NCBI GenBank assembly: GCA_963704825.1
Contig: CAVPHV010000018.1
Span: forward strand, 62,001 to 126,000
Reading direction: 5' to 3'
DNA: 64,000 nucleotides
Origin: CAVPHV01 sp963704825
Lineage (GTDB): Bacteria > Actinomycetota > Acidimicrobiia > Spongiisociales > UBA5794
A program made the position numbers and the translations under genes. The notes under the pieces are model-generated. The model ran no database searches. It was not told the origin of the DNA and saw nothing but the letters and a program-made list of their open reading frames with translations. This document shows, one piece after another, positions 17,017-26,264 of the stretch; position 1 is the stretch's first letter; the number at the start of each line of letters is the position of its first letter.

Positions 17017-17499
17017 TCAGTCGCCGAACGAGGCTTCCATGGTCAGCAAAGTCCGCTTCATACCGAGTCCCCCGGCGTACCCGCGCAGCGAGCCGTCGCT
17101 TCCCACCACACGATGACACGGCACGATGGGCGCCAAGCGATTTGTGGCGTTGATCATCCCGACGGCGCGGGCGGCACCCGGCCTGCCCGCGGCCGAGGCG
17201 ACTTCTGCATACGTCATGGTCGAACCGGTCGGGATCGCGGCGACGACGTCGACCACACGGCGGGCGAACGGGCGCAACTGCTGGTTGTGCAGGAGCGGGG
17301 CGGCACACGGCAGAGGACCGCGGCCCTCCCAATACGCCTCGAGCCGGGCGACCAAGTCGGCCACCTCGGCGCCGGCGATGGCAGATGGCGGCGCGCGATA
17401 GTCGGTTCCCGGCAGGCCAAGTTCCAGGACCTCGACGCCCATGGCCAGGATCCATCCCGGACCAAACGGCGTCCGGTAGACCACGACGGAGGCAATCAA
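17017..17499 (-). CDS. ogt: methylated-DNA-protein-cysteine methyltransferase
   Basis: A 160-residue suicide enzyme that transfers alkyl groups from O6-alkylguanine to its own cysteine. The active site is the Cys of IVPCHRVVGSDGSLRGYAGG; the helix-turn-helix recognition part is GSTMTYAEVASAAGRPGAARAVG. The TTG start at 17499 overlaps the uvrC stop (TTGA), so it is translated with the excision nuclease subunit, putting two DNA-repair genes together. Its insertion between uvrC and rapZ is not part of the usual cluster. Confidence 0.92.
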   Translation of the reverse strand: MIASVVVYRTPFGPGWILAMGVEVLELGLPGTDYRAPPSAIAGAEVADLVARLEAYWEGRGPLPCAAPLLHNQQLRPFARRVVDVVAAIPTGSTMTYAEVASAAGRPGAARAVGMINATNRLAPIVPCHRVVGSDGSLRGYAGGLGMKRTLLTMEASFGD

Positions 17500-19322
17500 G
17501 AGTGCAACGCCTCGTAGAGATCGGCCGCAACCGCGGCCGGCACGACCTCGGCCAGTTGCTCGACCTCTGCAGCGCGGATTCGCTTCAGGGAGCCGAAGGC
17601 ACGCAGGAGACGCTTCTTGCGCGTCGGGCCTACCCCGGGAACCCCGTCGAGAACCGAATCGACCATGCGCTTGGCGCGCAAGGTGCGGTGGTAGGTCACG
17701 GCAAATCGGTGAGCTTCATCGCGGACTCGCTGCAGGAGGTAGAGCGCCTCGTCGCCCCGGGGAATCACGAGCGGCTCGTCCGCCCCCGGTTGGTAGACCT
17801 CTTCGAGCTTCTTGGCCAAACCGACCACGGGAATGTCCAGGTCGTAGTCGTTGAGCACCTTCACGGCCCTCCCCAACTGCCCGGCACCGCCGTCGATGAC
17901 GACCAGCGACGGTGGATAGCTGAACTTGCCGCGCTCTTCAGGCGGAAGGCTCAGGTCGCTCACGTAGGCTCCGAAGCGGCGGGACAGGACCTCCTCCATG
18001 GCGGCGAAGTCGTCCTGGCCGTCGATGGTCCGGATCTTGAACCTCCGATAGTCAGACCTCTTCGGCAACCCATCCTCGAATACCACCATGGAGGCAACCG
18101 TGTCTCTGCCCTGAATCGTGGAGATGTCATAGCATTCGATCCGCAGCGGCGAACCCGCCATCCCGAGGTGCTCCTGGAGGTTGCGCAAGGCATGAGCCCG
18201 AGCGTTGTGGTCCGACTGACGTTTCAAGCGATGCCGGGCAAACTCCTCGCGAGCGTTCGCCTGAGCCGTCTCCATCAGCCGCCGCTTGGCGCCGCGCTGG
18301 GGCACGCGCAATGAAACCCGGGCCTTTCTGCGGTATTCGAGCCAATCTCGCCACACCTCCGGATCGTCGGGCAGCTCCTGCACCAAGACCTGGCCGGGCG
18401 GCACCTCCGCCCCATAGAGCTGGCCGAGCATCACGGCAACCAACTCAGCGGTAGACACGTCGGCAACCCGATCGAGCACGGTGGTCTTGCGCCCGGTCAG
18501 GCGTCCCCGCTTGACGGTGAGCACCACCAGGACCGCCTCCAGGTCGTCTTCCTCGAACGCAATCAGATCGAAGGTCTCCGATCTCTGGCTCACCAGCTCT
18601 TGGCGGGCGAGGGCCTTCTCCACCGACGCCAGCTGGTCCCGCACCCGTGCGGCCCGTTCGTATTCGAGCGCGTCGGCAGCAGACTGCATCTCGAATCGCA
18701 GCCGGGTCGTGATGTCTTGGATGTCCCCGTCGAGGAATGCAGCAAGGCCATTGACGTGGTCGGCGTAATCATCGGCGCTGACCGCGCCGACGCATGGACC
18801 CGAGCACCGCTCGATGTCGAACAAGAGACACGGCCGTCCCGACGCCTCATGTCGACTGAACTTTGCGTCCGTGCAGGTTCGCACCGGGAACGTGCGGAGC
18901 AGCAGGTCGAGAGTGTCGCGGATGGCGTAGGCACGCGCATATGGCCCGAAGTACTCGACGCCCTTGCGGCGCTTGCCTCGCATCACCGACGCCCGCGGCC
19001 ACCGCTGATACCGGGTCAGAGCGAGGTAGGGAAAGCTCTTGTCGTCGCGCAGTCGAATGTTGTAGCGCGGCTGGTGCTGCTGAACCAGCGTGTATTCGAG
19101 CATGAGGGCCGCCACCTCATTGTCGGTGACGATCCACTCCAGACTCGCCGCGTTCTCCACCATCGCTCTCGTGCGGGGGGCCAGATCGCGGGCGAAGTAG
19201 TTGGCGGCTCGCTTGCGGATGGACTTCGCCTTGCCCACATAGAGGACGGCGCCGGGCTCATCTCTGAAGAGATAGACGCCGGGGGCGTCGGGAAGAGACG
19301 AAGCAGGAGGACGGCGCACCAT
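17496..19322 (-). CDS. uvrC: excinuclease ABC subunit C
   Basis: A 608-residue nucleotide excision repair nuclease making both incisions with UvrB. Residues 1-90 form the GIY-YIG domain (PGVYLFRDEPGAVLYVGKAK); a Cys-rich segment (CTDAKFSRHEASGRPCLLFD, CSGPC) follows; a UVR motif lies near residue 205; the RNase H-like half contains ECYDISTIQG and VVIDGGAGQLGRA; the C-terminal helix-hairpin-helix is DGVPGVGPTRKKRLLRAFGS. The ATG has no ribosome binding site but a TAACCT box ends 9 nt upstream. It heads the operon uvrC-ogt-rapZ-yvcK-gap-pgk-tpiA. Confidence 0.96.
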   Translation of the reverse strand: MVRRPPASSLPDAPGVYLFRDEPGAVLYVGKAKSIRKRAANYFARDLAPRTRAMVENAASLEWIVTDNEVAALMLEYTLVQQHQPRYNIRLRDDKSFPYLALTRYQRWPRASVMRGKRRKGVEYFGPYARAYAIRDTLDLLLRTFPVRTCTDAKFSRHEASGRPCLLFDIERCSGPCVGAVSADDYADHVNGLAAFLDGDIQDITTRLRFEMQSAADALEYERAARVRDQLASVEKALARQELVSQRSETFDLIAFEEDDLEAVLVVLTVKRGRLTGRKTTVLDRVADVSTAELVAVMLGQLYGAEVPPGQVLVQELPDDPEVWRDWLEYRRKARVSLRVPQRGAKRRLMETAQANAREEFARHRLKRQSDHNARAHALRNLQEHLGMAGSPLRIECYDISTIQGRDTVASMVVFEDGLPKRSDYRRFKIRTIDGQDDFAAMEEVLSRRFGAYVSDLSLPPEERGKFSYPPSLVVIDGGAGQLGRAVKVLNDYDLDIPVVGLAKKLEEVYQPGADEPLVIPRGDEALYLLQRVRDEAHRFAVTYHRTLRAKRMVDSVLDGVPGVGPTRKKRLLRAFGSLKRIRAAEVEQLAEVVPAAVAADLYEALHS

Positions 19323-19331
19323 GACGGTGCA

Positions 19332-19337
19332 AGGTTA
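19332..19337 (-). promoter_or_regulatory. possible leaderless -10 box of uvrC
   Basis: TAACCT on the minus strand ends 9 nt before the uvrC ATG, and no ribosome binding site is present. The -35 box is not clear. Confidence 0.3.
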
Positions 19338-19448
19338 GGGGGGTGCCGAATCGAGCGGAGATCGGGGAAGCTGCCAAGGTGGACAGGAACAGGCTCAATC
19401 GGCAGCCAGGAGGTCCGGAAGCCGACTGAGACGGGACCGGGCGGCGCC

Positions 19449-19685
19449 TCAGGCGGAAGCGATCAGCTTCTTGCCTTCGAGAATCCGGTCAACGGCGTCG
19501 TTGCCGACCTCGACGGTGGCGTGCTGACGCACGACTTCGACGTCATGTTCGGTCATCCAGACCGGTGGTGCATCGTGGATCTCAACCTCAGGTACTTGGG
19601 CCACGATCGCCTCGCGCGATTCCGCCACGATGTAGCCCCAAGCAGCGCCGCTGCCGTACTCGTAAGCTACCAAATGGGTCTTCAT
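19449..19685 (-). CDS. small uncharacterised protein
   Basis: A 78-residue acidic protein beginning MKTHLVAYEYGSGAAWGYIV, with a VPEVEIHDAPPVWM middle and a charged helical end. GGAGGA lies 5 nt before ATG 19685, which decides the start over upstream ATGs at 19724 and 19793. I associate this kind of short protein (MKxxLVxYDYGxGGxWA) with conserved actinobacterial hypotheticals, but no function is known to me. It lies between the methyltransferase gene and uvrC, 126 nt before uvrC. Confidence 0.65.
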   Translation of the reverse strand: MKTHLVAYEYGSGAAWGYIVAESREAIVAQVPEVEIHDAPPVWMTEHDVEVVRQHATVEVGNDAVDRILEGKKLIASA

Positions 19686-19752
19686 GGGCTCCTCCAACTG
19701 CACGGTTGTGCTCTCCTCAGTCATCGGCAGCAGCCGCGATATTCTTGAGTTC

Positions 19753-20469
19753 TCACGAGACCGTAGTGCTCTGCTTGCGCCAGCGCAGGCCAATCACCCT
19801 CGGCATGTGCTCCTGACCGACCAATCCTGGGTCATTGGCCACGGCCTCAGCGCTCAGCCCTCTCTCTTCGAACCGATCGAGGCTCCAGCCGGCTTCGGCG
19901 GCAGCATTCAGTAGCACCCCCATCGGTCGGTGGTGGAACGTCACCGAGTGGTCCCCCGCAGGCACCTCTCCGCTCGTTTCGGTGAAGTACGGCCCCCACC
20001 GCCACAGCACTTCCCCATCGCTCTGGTCGATCAGGGGTCCTGCTCCCGGTGGCGTGTACGCCGGGTGATTGCTGATGACGACGAGGCGGCCGCCGCCACG
20101 CGTCACTCGATGCGCCTCCTCGAAGAACCCCTCCAGGGTTGGGAGGTGCTCGAGCACGAGCACGCAGTACGTGGCTCCCATGGTCTCGTCGCGGACCCAG
20201 CGGAGATCTGGGAGACGAGCAACAACGGCCGCCCCATGAGCTGCCGCCTGCGACGCCAACACCAGTGAGAGGTCACACCCGATCACATCGACCGGCAGAG
20301 TCCGCATCGCGAGTCCCTCCCCACAACCAAGATCGAGCACCGGACCGAGCGGGCCGTCGAGTAACTCGGCGAGGAGCGGCACGAATTCGCGGCGGTACGT
20401 TGGGTCGTCGGCAACCTCGCCGATCCACCAATCGGCCAGTTCCTCCCACGGTGCGCCGTTGCTGTTCAG
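19753..20469 (-). CDS. class I SAM-dependent methyltransferase
   Basis: About 238 residues. Motif I is VLDLGCGEGLAM and motif II CDLS; YCVLVLEHLPTLEGFFEEAHR and GGGRLVVISNHP complete a small-molecule methyltransferase fold. The first GTG (20382) would remove the in-frame segment APWEELADWWIGEVADDP, which resembles the WxxxADWW substrate-lid start of close relatives. Extending upstream, the first possible initiator is a CTG at 20469 that overlaps the uvrA stop (CTGA) and has GAGGTG 9 nt before it; no ATG, GTG or TTG is available in frame without entering uvrA deeply. The true start is therefore uncertain. Substrate unknown. Confidence 0.75.
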   Translation of the reverse strand: MNSNGAPWEELADWWIGEVADDPTYRREFVPLLAELLDGPLGPVLDLGCGEGLAMRTLPVDVIGCDLSLVLASQAAAHGAAVVARLPDLRWVRDETMGATYCVLVLEHLPTLEGFFEEAHRVTRGGGRLVVISNHPAYTPPGAGPLIDQSDGEVLWRWGPYFTETSGEVPAGDHSVTFHHRPMGVLLNAAAEAGWSLDRFEERGLSAEAVANDPGLVGQEHMPRVIGLRWRKQSTTVS

Positions 20470-23291
20470 GGGGCGAGCACCTCGCGCAGGAACTTCCCGG
20501 TGTACGACTCGGAGACCTTGGCAACGTCGTCGGGTGTTCCGCTGGCGACGATGCGGCCTCCCTCCTCACCGCCCTCGGGGCCGAGATCGATGACCCAGTC
20601 GGTGGTCTTGATCACATCGAGGTTGTGCTCGATGACGAGTACGGAGTTCCCCGCATCGACCAGGCGTTGCAGCACTCCGAGCAACTTGCGTATGTCTTCA
20701 AAATGCAGCCCGGTAGTCGGCTCGTCGAGGATGTAGAGGGTGCGGCCGGTTGAGCGCTTGCCCAATTCCGAGGAGAGTTTGACCCGCTGCGCTTCGCCAC
20801 CCGACAGAGTCGGTGCCGGCTGCCCGAGCCGGATATAGCCGAGCCCGACGTCGTAGAGCGTCTGCAGGACTCGGGCGATCCGCGGTTGGTTCTCGAAGAA
20901 ATGGAGGGCCTCTTCGATCGACATGTCGAGAACGTCCGCGATCGAATGCCCTTTGAAGGTGACCTCGAGCGTGTCACGGTTGTAACGCTTGCCTTTGCAG
21001 GTCTCGCATGGGATGTAGACATCCGGTAGGAAATGCATCTCGATCCGCAGTGTTCCGTCGCCCTTGCAGGCCTCACACCTTCCTCCGGCCACGTTGAACG
21101 AGAACCGGCCCGGCTTGTACCCGCGCATCCTGGCGTCGGTGGTGGCCGCAAACAGCTCGCGAATCCGATCGAACACCTTGGTGTAGGTGGCGGGATTCGA
21201 ACGCGGGGTGCGGCCGATCGGCGATTGGTCGATGTTGATCACTTTGTCGATGTGCTCGACGCCCTTCAACCCACGATGGCGGCCGGGAAGCGATCTGGCG
21301 CCGTGGAGTTCAGCGTGAAGCGCCTTCGACAGAATCTGCTGGACCAGTGATGACTTGCCACTCCCGGAAACCCCTGTGATGGCGATCAGGGTGCCGAGCG
21401 GGAACTCAACGTCGATTTCCTTGAGGTTGTTTTCGGCGGCGCCCAGCACGGTCAAGCTTTTGCCGGTCCCCAACCGGCGACGCTCCGGCACGACTATGTG
21501 GCGACGCCCGGCCATGTAGTCACCGGTGATCGATGACTCCTCAGCCATGATCTCTTCGAGCGATCCTTCCGCCACGATCGAACCACCGTGTTCTCCCGCA
21601 CCCGGCCCGATGTCAACGATGTGGTCGGCGATCCGCATCGTTTCCTCGTCGTGTTCGACCACGATCAGCGTGTTGCCGAGGTCACGCAAACGCAGCAGCG
21701 TCTCGATCAAACGCTGGTTGTCGCGCTGGTGGAGCCCGATGGATGGCTCGTCGAGGATGTAGAGGACCCCAACGAGACCCGACCCGATCTGTGTCGCCAG
21801 CCGGATGCGTTGCGCTTCGCCGCCGGCGAGGGTGGCCGCCGAGCGCATCAAGGTGAGGTAGTCGAGACCGACATCGACCAGGAAGTCGATCCGTGCCTTG
21901 ATTTCCTTCACCACCGCGGCGGCAATCGTGGCGTCCCGTTCGTTCAACTCCAGGGCACCGACGAACTCGGAGACCCGCCGCAGCGCGATCGACGACAGTC
22001 CGTGCACGTTGAGTCCGCCGACGGTCACGGCCAGGGACACAGGGTTGAGCCGACCGCCGCCGCAACCGACGCACGGCACCTCACGCATGTACTGCCGGTA
22101 CTGGTCGCGGGCACCGTCGCTCTCGGCGTCGCTATGGCGACGCTCCAGCCAAGGGATCGCTCCTTCATAGGTCGTCTCGTAGCGACGGCGCCGGCCGAAT
22201 CGATTCTGATACGACACCTCGAAGGGTCGGTCCCCCGTCCCGTACAGAATCAGTTGCTGATGCTTCTTGCTCAGATCCTTGAAGGGCTTGTCCATGTCGA
22301 TGCCCTCGGCCGCAGCAACCGCTCCGAGCAGGCGCTTGAAGTACCGCATCCGGTGCCGCCCGCCCCACGGAGTAACCGCTCCGTCTTCGAGACTGCGATC
22401 CGGCTGGGAAACAACGAGCTCAGGATCCACTTGGAAGCGAGTGCCGATCCCCGAGCACTCCGGACAGGCACCGTATGGGCTGTTGAACGAGAAATTGCGG
22501 GGCTGGAGATCCTCAAACGAGAGCCCACATTCTGCACAGGCGAAGTGCTGGCTGAAGGTGAGGGTTGGCCCGTCGATGATGTCGATGTGGGCTACACCCT
22601 CAGCCAAGCTGAGCGCGGTCTCCAGCGAATCGGTGAGCCTGCGTTCGATGCCGTCCTTGCGGACCAGCCGATCGACAACCACTTCGATCGTGTGCTGGAA
22701 GTAGCGGTCGAGCCGTATCTCCTCGGTCAGGTCTCGGATTTCGCCATCGATCCGCGCCCTGCTGAACCCATCGCGGGCCAGATCCTTGAGCAGGGTCTCG
22801 TACTCCCCCTTGCGGCCTCTGATGACGGGAGCCAGGACCTGGAACCGGGTGCCTTCCTCGAGTTCGAGGATGCGATCAACGATCTGTTGCGGGGTCTGAC
22901 GGGCCACCGGACTGCCATCGTTGGGACAGTGCGGTATCCCGATCCGGGCATACAGCAGGCGGAGATAATCGTGAATCTCGGTAACGGTTCCGACGGTCGA
23001 TCGTGGATTGCGGCTCGAGGTCTTCTGATCGATTGAAATCGCAGGCGATAGCCCCTCGATGAAGTCGACGTCCGGCTTGTCCATCTGGCCGAGGAACTGG
23101 CGGGCGTAGGCGGAGAGGCTTTCCACATAGCGGCGCTGGCCCTCGGCGTAGATCGTGTCAAACGCGAGCGACGACTTGCCCGACCCGGACAGCCCGGTGA
23201 ACACGATGAGTTGATCGCGCGGCAACTCCAAGTCGAGGTTCTTCAGGTTGTGCTCCCGAGCACCCCTGATGACGATCTTGTCCGTAGCCAC
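20466..23291 (-). CDS. uvrA: excinuclease ABC subunit A
   Basis: A 941-residue damage-recognition ATPase. Two ABC modules are seen: Walker A GLSGSGKSS near residue 32 and GVSGSGKSS near 630, signatures TLAGGEAQRI and TLSGGEAQRV, and Walker B YILDEPSIGLHQRD and YILDEPTTGLHFED. Zinc fingers are CAECG...CPEC and CEACKGDG...CETCKGKRY. GTG 23291 is chosen because the family starts at DKIVIRGAREHNL. It lies 303 nt downstream of uvrB in a probable uvrB-uvrA arrangement, with its own -10-like TACAAT in the spacer. Confidence 0.97.
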   Translation of the reverse strand: MATDKIVIRGAREHNLKNLDLELPRDQLIVFTGLSGSGKSSLAFDTIYAEGQRRYVESLSAYARQFLGQMDKPDVDFIEGLSPAISIDQKTSSRNPRSTVGTVTEIHDYLRLLYARIGIPHCPNDGSPVARQTPQQIVDRILELEEGTRFQVLAPVIRGRKGEYETLLKDLARDGFSRARIDGEIRDLTEEIRLDRYFQHTIEVVVDRLVRKDGIERRLTDSLETALSLAEGVAHIDIIDGPTLTFSQHFACAECGLSFEDLQPRNFSFNSPYGACPECSGIGTRFQVDPELVVSQPDRSLEDGAVTPWGGRHRMRYFKRLLGAVAAAEGIDMDKPFKDLSKKHQQLILYGTGDRPFEVSYQNRFGRRRRYETTYEGAIPWLERRHSDAESDGARDQYRQYMREVPCVGCGGGRLNPVSLAVTVGGLNVHGLSSIALRRVSEFVGALELNERDATIAAAVVKEIKARIDFLVDVGLDYLTLMRSAATLAGGEAQRIRLATQIGSGLVGVLYILDEPSIGLHQRDNQRLIETLLRLRDLGNTLIVVEHDEETMRIADHIVDIGPGAGEHGGSIVAEGSLEEIMAEESSITGDYMAGRRHIVVPERRRLGTGKSLTVLGAAENNLKEIDVEFPLGTLIAITGVSGSGKSSLVQQILSKALHAELHGARSLPGRHRGLKGVEHIDKVINIDQSPIGRTPRSNPATYTKVFDRIRELFAATTDARMRGYKPGRFSFNVAGGRCEACKGDGTLRIEMHFLPDVYIPCETCKGKRYNRDTLEVTFKGHSIADVLDMSIEEALHFFENQPRIARVLQTLYDVGLGYIRLGQPAPTLSGGEAQRVKLSSELGKRSTGRTLYILDEPTTGLHFEDIRKLLGVLQRLVDAGNSVLVIEHNLDVIKTTDWVIDLGPEGGEEGGRIVASGTPDDVAKVSESYTGKFLREVLAP

Positions 23292-23594
23292 GTGGTTGTT
23301 CCGCCCGTCCTCAGCCTGCGCTCGTGCGATTGTAGTGAGGGGCTGTGACATGAATGAGGGTGGGTACCGGGACCGGCCGGGTACCGGGACCGGGTACCGA
23401 GGGCAGGGCGCCAAAGGCGTGGCGGCCGCCGGCATTCCGACCGGCCCGAAACGGGCTTCCTGGTCGACCGCAGAATCATCTTGGTACCCGGTACCCCGAC
23501 CGCGCCTACGACGAACCCCTGGCGAGCCGCACAACCACACCGGCCCACACCAAGGTCACGACCCGGTACCGGTCATCGGCCCCCGGCCGAGGAC
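23292..23594. repeat. uvrB-uvrA spacer rich in GGTACC motifs
   Basis: No gene in 303 nt. The 230-nt stretch 23350-23580 holds six GGTACC hexamers, several as GGTACCGGG or its complement and two overlapping as GGTACCCGGTACC, far above expectation. Near the uvrA end, TACAAT on the minus strand (23334-23329) could be the uvrA -10 box. Confidence 0.55.
23329..23334 (-). promoter_or_regulatory. putative uvrA -10 box
   Basis: TACAAT on the minus strand, giving a leader of about 30 nt before the GTG at 23291 that includes GGACGGGCGGAAC as a weak ribosome binding site. No good -35 is seen. Confidence 0.35.
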
Positions 23595-25607
23595 CTATCT
23601 GGTTGCGTCGGCCATGTCGCGGAGCTCGCGCTTGAGGTCGTTCACCTCGTCACGCAGTCGGGCGGCGTACTCGAAGCGGAGCTCGGTGGCGGCCTCGTGC
23701 ATCTCCTCCTCGAGACTTTGGATCAGCCGGCGCAGATCGTCGGTCGGGAGGTCAAGCGGGGCACGATCCCGGGTTTCCCGGGCCCTGCGGTCGGCGGCCG
23801 GCGTCGAGGAACTCTGCAGCAACTCGAGGATGTCGGAGACCTTCTTCCTGATGGTTTGCGGGTCGATGCCGTGGGCCTCGTTGTGGTCGACCTGGACCTT
23901 GCGGCGCCGGTTGGTCTCGTTGATGGCGCGTTGCATCGAGTCGGTGACGTTGTCGGCGTACATGACGACTTGGCCGTCGACGTTACGGGCGGCGCGGCCC
24001 GTGGTCTGAATCAGGCTGGTCTCGGACCGCAGGAAGCCCTCCTTGTCCGCATCGAGGATCGCAACGAGCGATACCTCAGGCAGGTCCAATCCCTCGCGCA
24101 GGAGATTCACGCCGATAAGGACGTCGTACTCCCCCAGGCGGAGATCACGCAAGATCTGGACGCGTTCGAGGGTGTCGATGTCCGAGTGGAGGTAGCGAGC
24201 GCGGACCCCCATCTCGAGCAGGTAATCGCTGAGGTCTTCGGCCATCTTCTTGGTCAGCGTTGTCACCAGGACCCGCTGATCGGCCTCGGCGCGCTTGTGC
24301 ACTTCGTCGACGAGATCATCGATCTGCCCCTTGGTCGGCCGGACCACAATCTCGGGATCGACCAATCCGGTGGGTCGGATGATCTGCTCGACCACCTGGG
24401 AGGACACCTCCAGCTCCCACTTTGCCGGCGTCGCCGACAGGAGCACGACCTGGTTGGCTCGCTCGTACCACTCTTCGAACGTGAGCGGCCGGTTGTCCAT
24501 CGCCGAAGGGAGGCGAAACCCGTGGTCGACCAGCACATCCTTGCGGCTGCGGTCCCCGGCGTACTGGCCGTGGATCTGCGGCACGGTGACGTGACTCTCG
24601 TCGATCACCATGAGAAAGTCGTCCGGGAAGTAGTCGAGCAGCGTGTAGGGCGGTTCACCTGCCTCGCGACCGTCGAGGTAGCGTGAGTAGTTCTCGATGC
24701 CCGAGCAGAAACCCACCTCTCGCATCATCTCGAGGTCGTAGGCAGTACGCATCCGCAATCGCTGGGCCTCGAGGAGCTTGTTCTGTTGCTCCAGCTTCGC
24801 CAGCCGTTCCTGCAATTCGACCTCGATTCCGTCGATCGCAGTCATCAGCCGGTCGCGGCCGGTGACGTAGTGGGTTGCCGGATACACCCACAACTCGCTC
24901 ATCTCCCCGACGACTTCTCCGGTGACCGGGTTCATCTGCATGATGCGTTCCACCTCATCACCGAAATACTCGACCCGGTAGACCGCCTCTTCGTAGGCGG
25001 GGAAGACCTCGAGTGTGTCGCCGCGCAGTCGAAACTTGCCGCGAACCAAGTTGACCTCGTTGCGTTCGTACTGGATGTCGACGAGGCGCTTGACGGCGGC
25101 ATCGAGCGGAAACTCGACCCCACGCACCAGACGCAGGAGCTGACCCTCGTACTGCTCCGGAGAGCCAAGTCCGTAGATCGCCGAGACGGACGCAACGATG
25201 ATGACGTCGTTGCGGGTCAGCAGCCCGGCCGTGGCAGCGTGGCGCAGCCGGTCGATCTCGTCGTTGACCGTCGACTCCTTTTCGATGTAGGTGTCGGTCT
25301 GGGCGATGTACGCCTCGGGCTGGTAGTAGTCGTAGTACGACACGAAGTACTCCACCCGGTTCTCGGGGAAGAACTGCCGGAACTCGTTCGCCAATTGGGC
25401 TGCAAGCGCTTTGTTCGGCGCCAGGACGAGTGTCGGTTTCTGCACCTGTTCGACCAGCCACGCAATGGTGGCCGACTTGCCCGAACCCGTGATGCCCATC
25501 AGCGTCTGGAATCGGTCGCCCCTGGCGATGCCCTCGGCCAGCCGGGCGATTGCCTCCGGCTGGTCGCCGGCGGGTTGGAAATCGGAATGGACTCGGAAGG
25601 GGGGCAT
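23595..25607 (-). CDS. uvrB: excinuclease ABC subunit B
   Basis: A 670-residue helicase-like repair protein. GITGSGKSATIAWL is Walker A near residue 38; the beta-hairpin that clamps damaged DNA is DYYQPEAYIAQTDTYIEKE; the DEAD-type motif is VIDESHV; LLREGLDLPEVSLVAILDAD and QTTGRAARN are helicase motifs V and VI; a UVR domain (SLEEEMHEAATELRFEYAAR) closes the protein. ATG 25607 is the family start, and a TACGCT box ends exactly 6 nt before it without a ribosome binding site. A GTG 18 nt upstream is in frame but unlikely. Confidence 0.97.
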   Translation of the reverse strand: MPPFRVHSDFQPAGDQPEAIARLAEGIARGDRFQTLMGITGSGKSATIAWLVEQVQKPTLVLAPNKALAAQLANEFRQFFPENRVEYFVSYYDYYQPEAYIAQTDTYIEKESTVNDEIDRLRHAATAGLLTRNDVIIVASVSAIYGLGSPEQYEGQLLRLVRGVEFPLDAAVKRLVDIQYERNEVNLVRGKFRLRGDTLEVFPAYEEAVYRVEYFGDEVERIMQMNPVTGEVVGEMSELWVYPATHYVTGRDRLMTAIDGIEVELQERLAKLEQQNKLLEAQRLRMRTAYDLEMMREVGFCSGIENYSRYLDGREAGEPPYTLLDYFPDDFLMVIDESHVTVPQIHGQYAGDRSRKDVLVDHGFRLPSAMDNRPLTFEEWYERANQVVLLSATPAKWELEVSSQVVEQIIRPTGLVDPEIVVRPTKGQIDDLVDEVHKRAEADQRVLVTTLTKKMAEDLSDYLLEMGVRARYLHSDIDTLERVQILRDLRLGEYDVLIGVNLLREGLDLPEVSLVAILDADKEGFLRSETSLIQTTGRAARNVDGQVVMYADNVTDSMQRAINETNRRRKVQVDHNEAHGIDPQTIRKKVSDILELLQSSSTPAADRRARETRDRAPLDLPTDDLRRLIQSLEEEMHEAATELRFEYAARLRDEVNDLKRELRDMADATR

Positions 25608-25613
25608 GGCGGC

Positions 25614-25619
25614 AGCGTA
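25614..25619 (-). promoter_or_regulatory. leaderless -10 box of uvrB
   Basis: TACGCT on the minus strand with 6 nt (GCCGCC) to the uvrB ATG, so the A of ATG is the expected first transcribed base. The same hexamer and spacing precede trpE. No SOS (LexA) box was recognised. Confidence 0.45.
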
Positions 25620-25651
25620 CACATGCGGTGAGACACAAATGGGCGGCATCG

Positions 25652-26248
25652 CTAAGTGGCGGAGAGTCGCTCCCAGAGGGCATCGACCTCGGCACGGAGC
25701 TCCTCCAACGTGCCGTTGTTGACGATCACGTGGGTCGCCCGCTCGCGCCACTCAGACTCGGTGAGTTGCGCGGCGATGCGGCGGCGGGCGTCGTCCTCGT
25801 CCATGCCACGCGCCACAGCGCGCCGGACCCGCACCGAAGGCTCAGCCACTACGACGATCCAGGTCCAATCCGGAGCGATGATCGCCGGGACCGGCAGTTC
25901 GACGACCACAGGGCTCCCTACGGCCGCGTGGGCTCGTCTGGCGATCTCGGCACCGATCGCCGGATGGGTGATCGCCTCGAGTTCCGCCAGTTGTTCGAGG
26001 TCGGTGAAGACAATGGAGGCCAGGCGCTGCCGGTCTATGGCGCCGTCCGCAACAACGACCGGCCAGCGTTCGGCTACGGCGGCAAAGGCCGCACCCCCGG
26101 GCTCGAGAACTTCGTGACCGATCAGGTCGGCTTCAATAGTGGTGGCACCTTTGGCAGCGAGAAGATCGGCAACCGTGCTCTTGCCCGAGCCGAGTCCACC
26201 GGCAACGACAATCCGGTCGGGAAGCGGCGAGGTACTCGGCTGACTCAC
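25652..26248 (-). CDS. coaE: dephospho-CoA kinase
   Basis: A 198-residue kinase for the last step of coenzyme A synthesis, phosphorylating the 3'-OH of dephospho-CoA. The P-loop is VVAGGLGSGKSTVADLL; EADLIGHEVLEPGGAAF is the substrate-binding part and HPAIGAEIARR and VVVELPVPAI follow in family order. GTG 26248 is chosen because the P-loop should start within about 15 residues. A TACAGT box ends 6 nt before it. It is divergent from the histidine kinase gene with only 24 nt between start codons. Confidence 0.9.
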   Translation of the reverse strand: MSQPSTSPLPDRIVVAGGLGSGKSTVADLLAAKGATTIEADLIGHEVLEPGGAAFAAVAERWPVVVADGAIDRQRLASIVFTDLEQLAELEAITHPAIGAEIARRAHAAVGSPVVVELPVPAIIAPDWTWIVVVAEPSVRVRRAVARGMDEDDARRRIAAQLTESEWRERATHVIVNNGTLEELRAEVDALWERLSAT

Positions 26249-26254
26249 CGGGCG

Positions 26255-26264
26255 ACTGTACTCT
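26255..26264. promoter_or_regulatory. overlapping divergent -10 boxes of coaE and the histidine kinase gene
   Basis: On the minus strand TACAGT (26260-26255) ends 6 nt before the coaE GTG; on the plus strand TACTCT (26259-26264) ends 8 nt before the kinase ATG. The two hexamers share two base pairs, so both polymerases cannot occupy the site at once. Confidence 0.4.
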
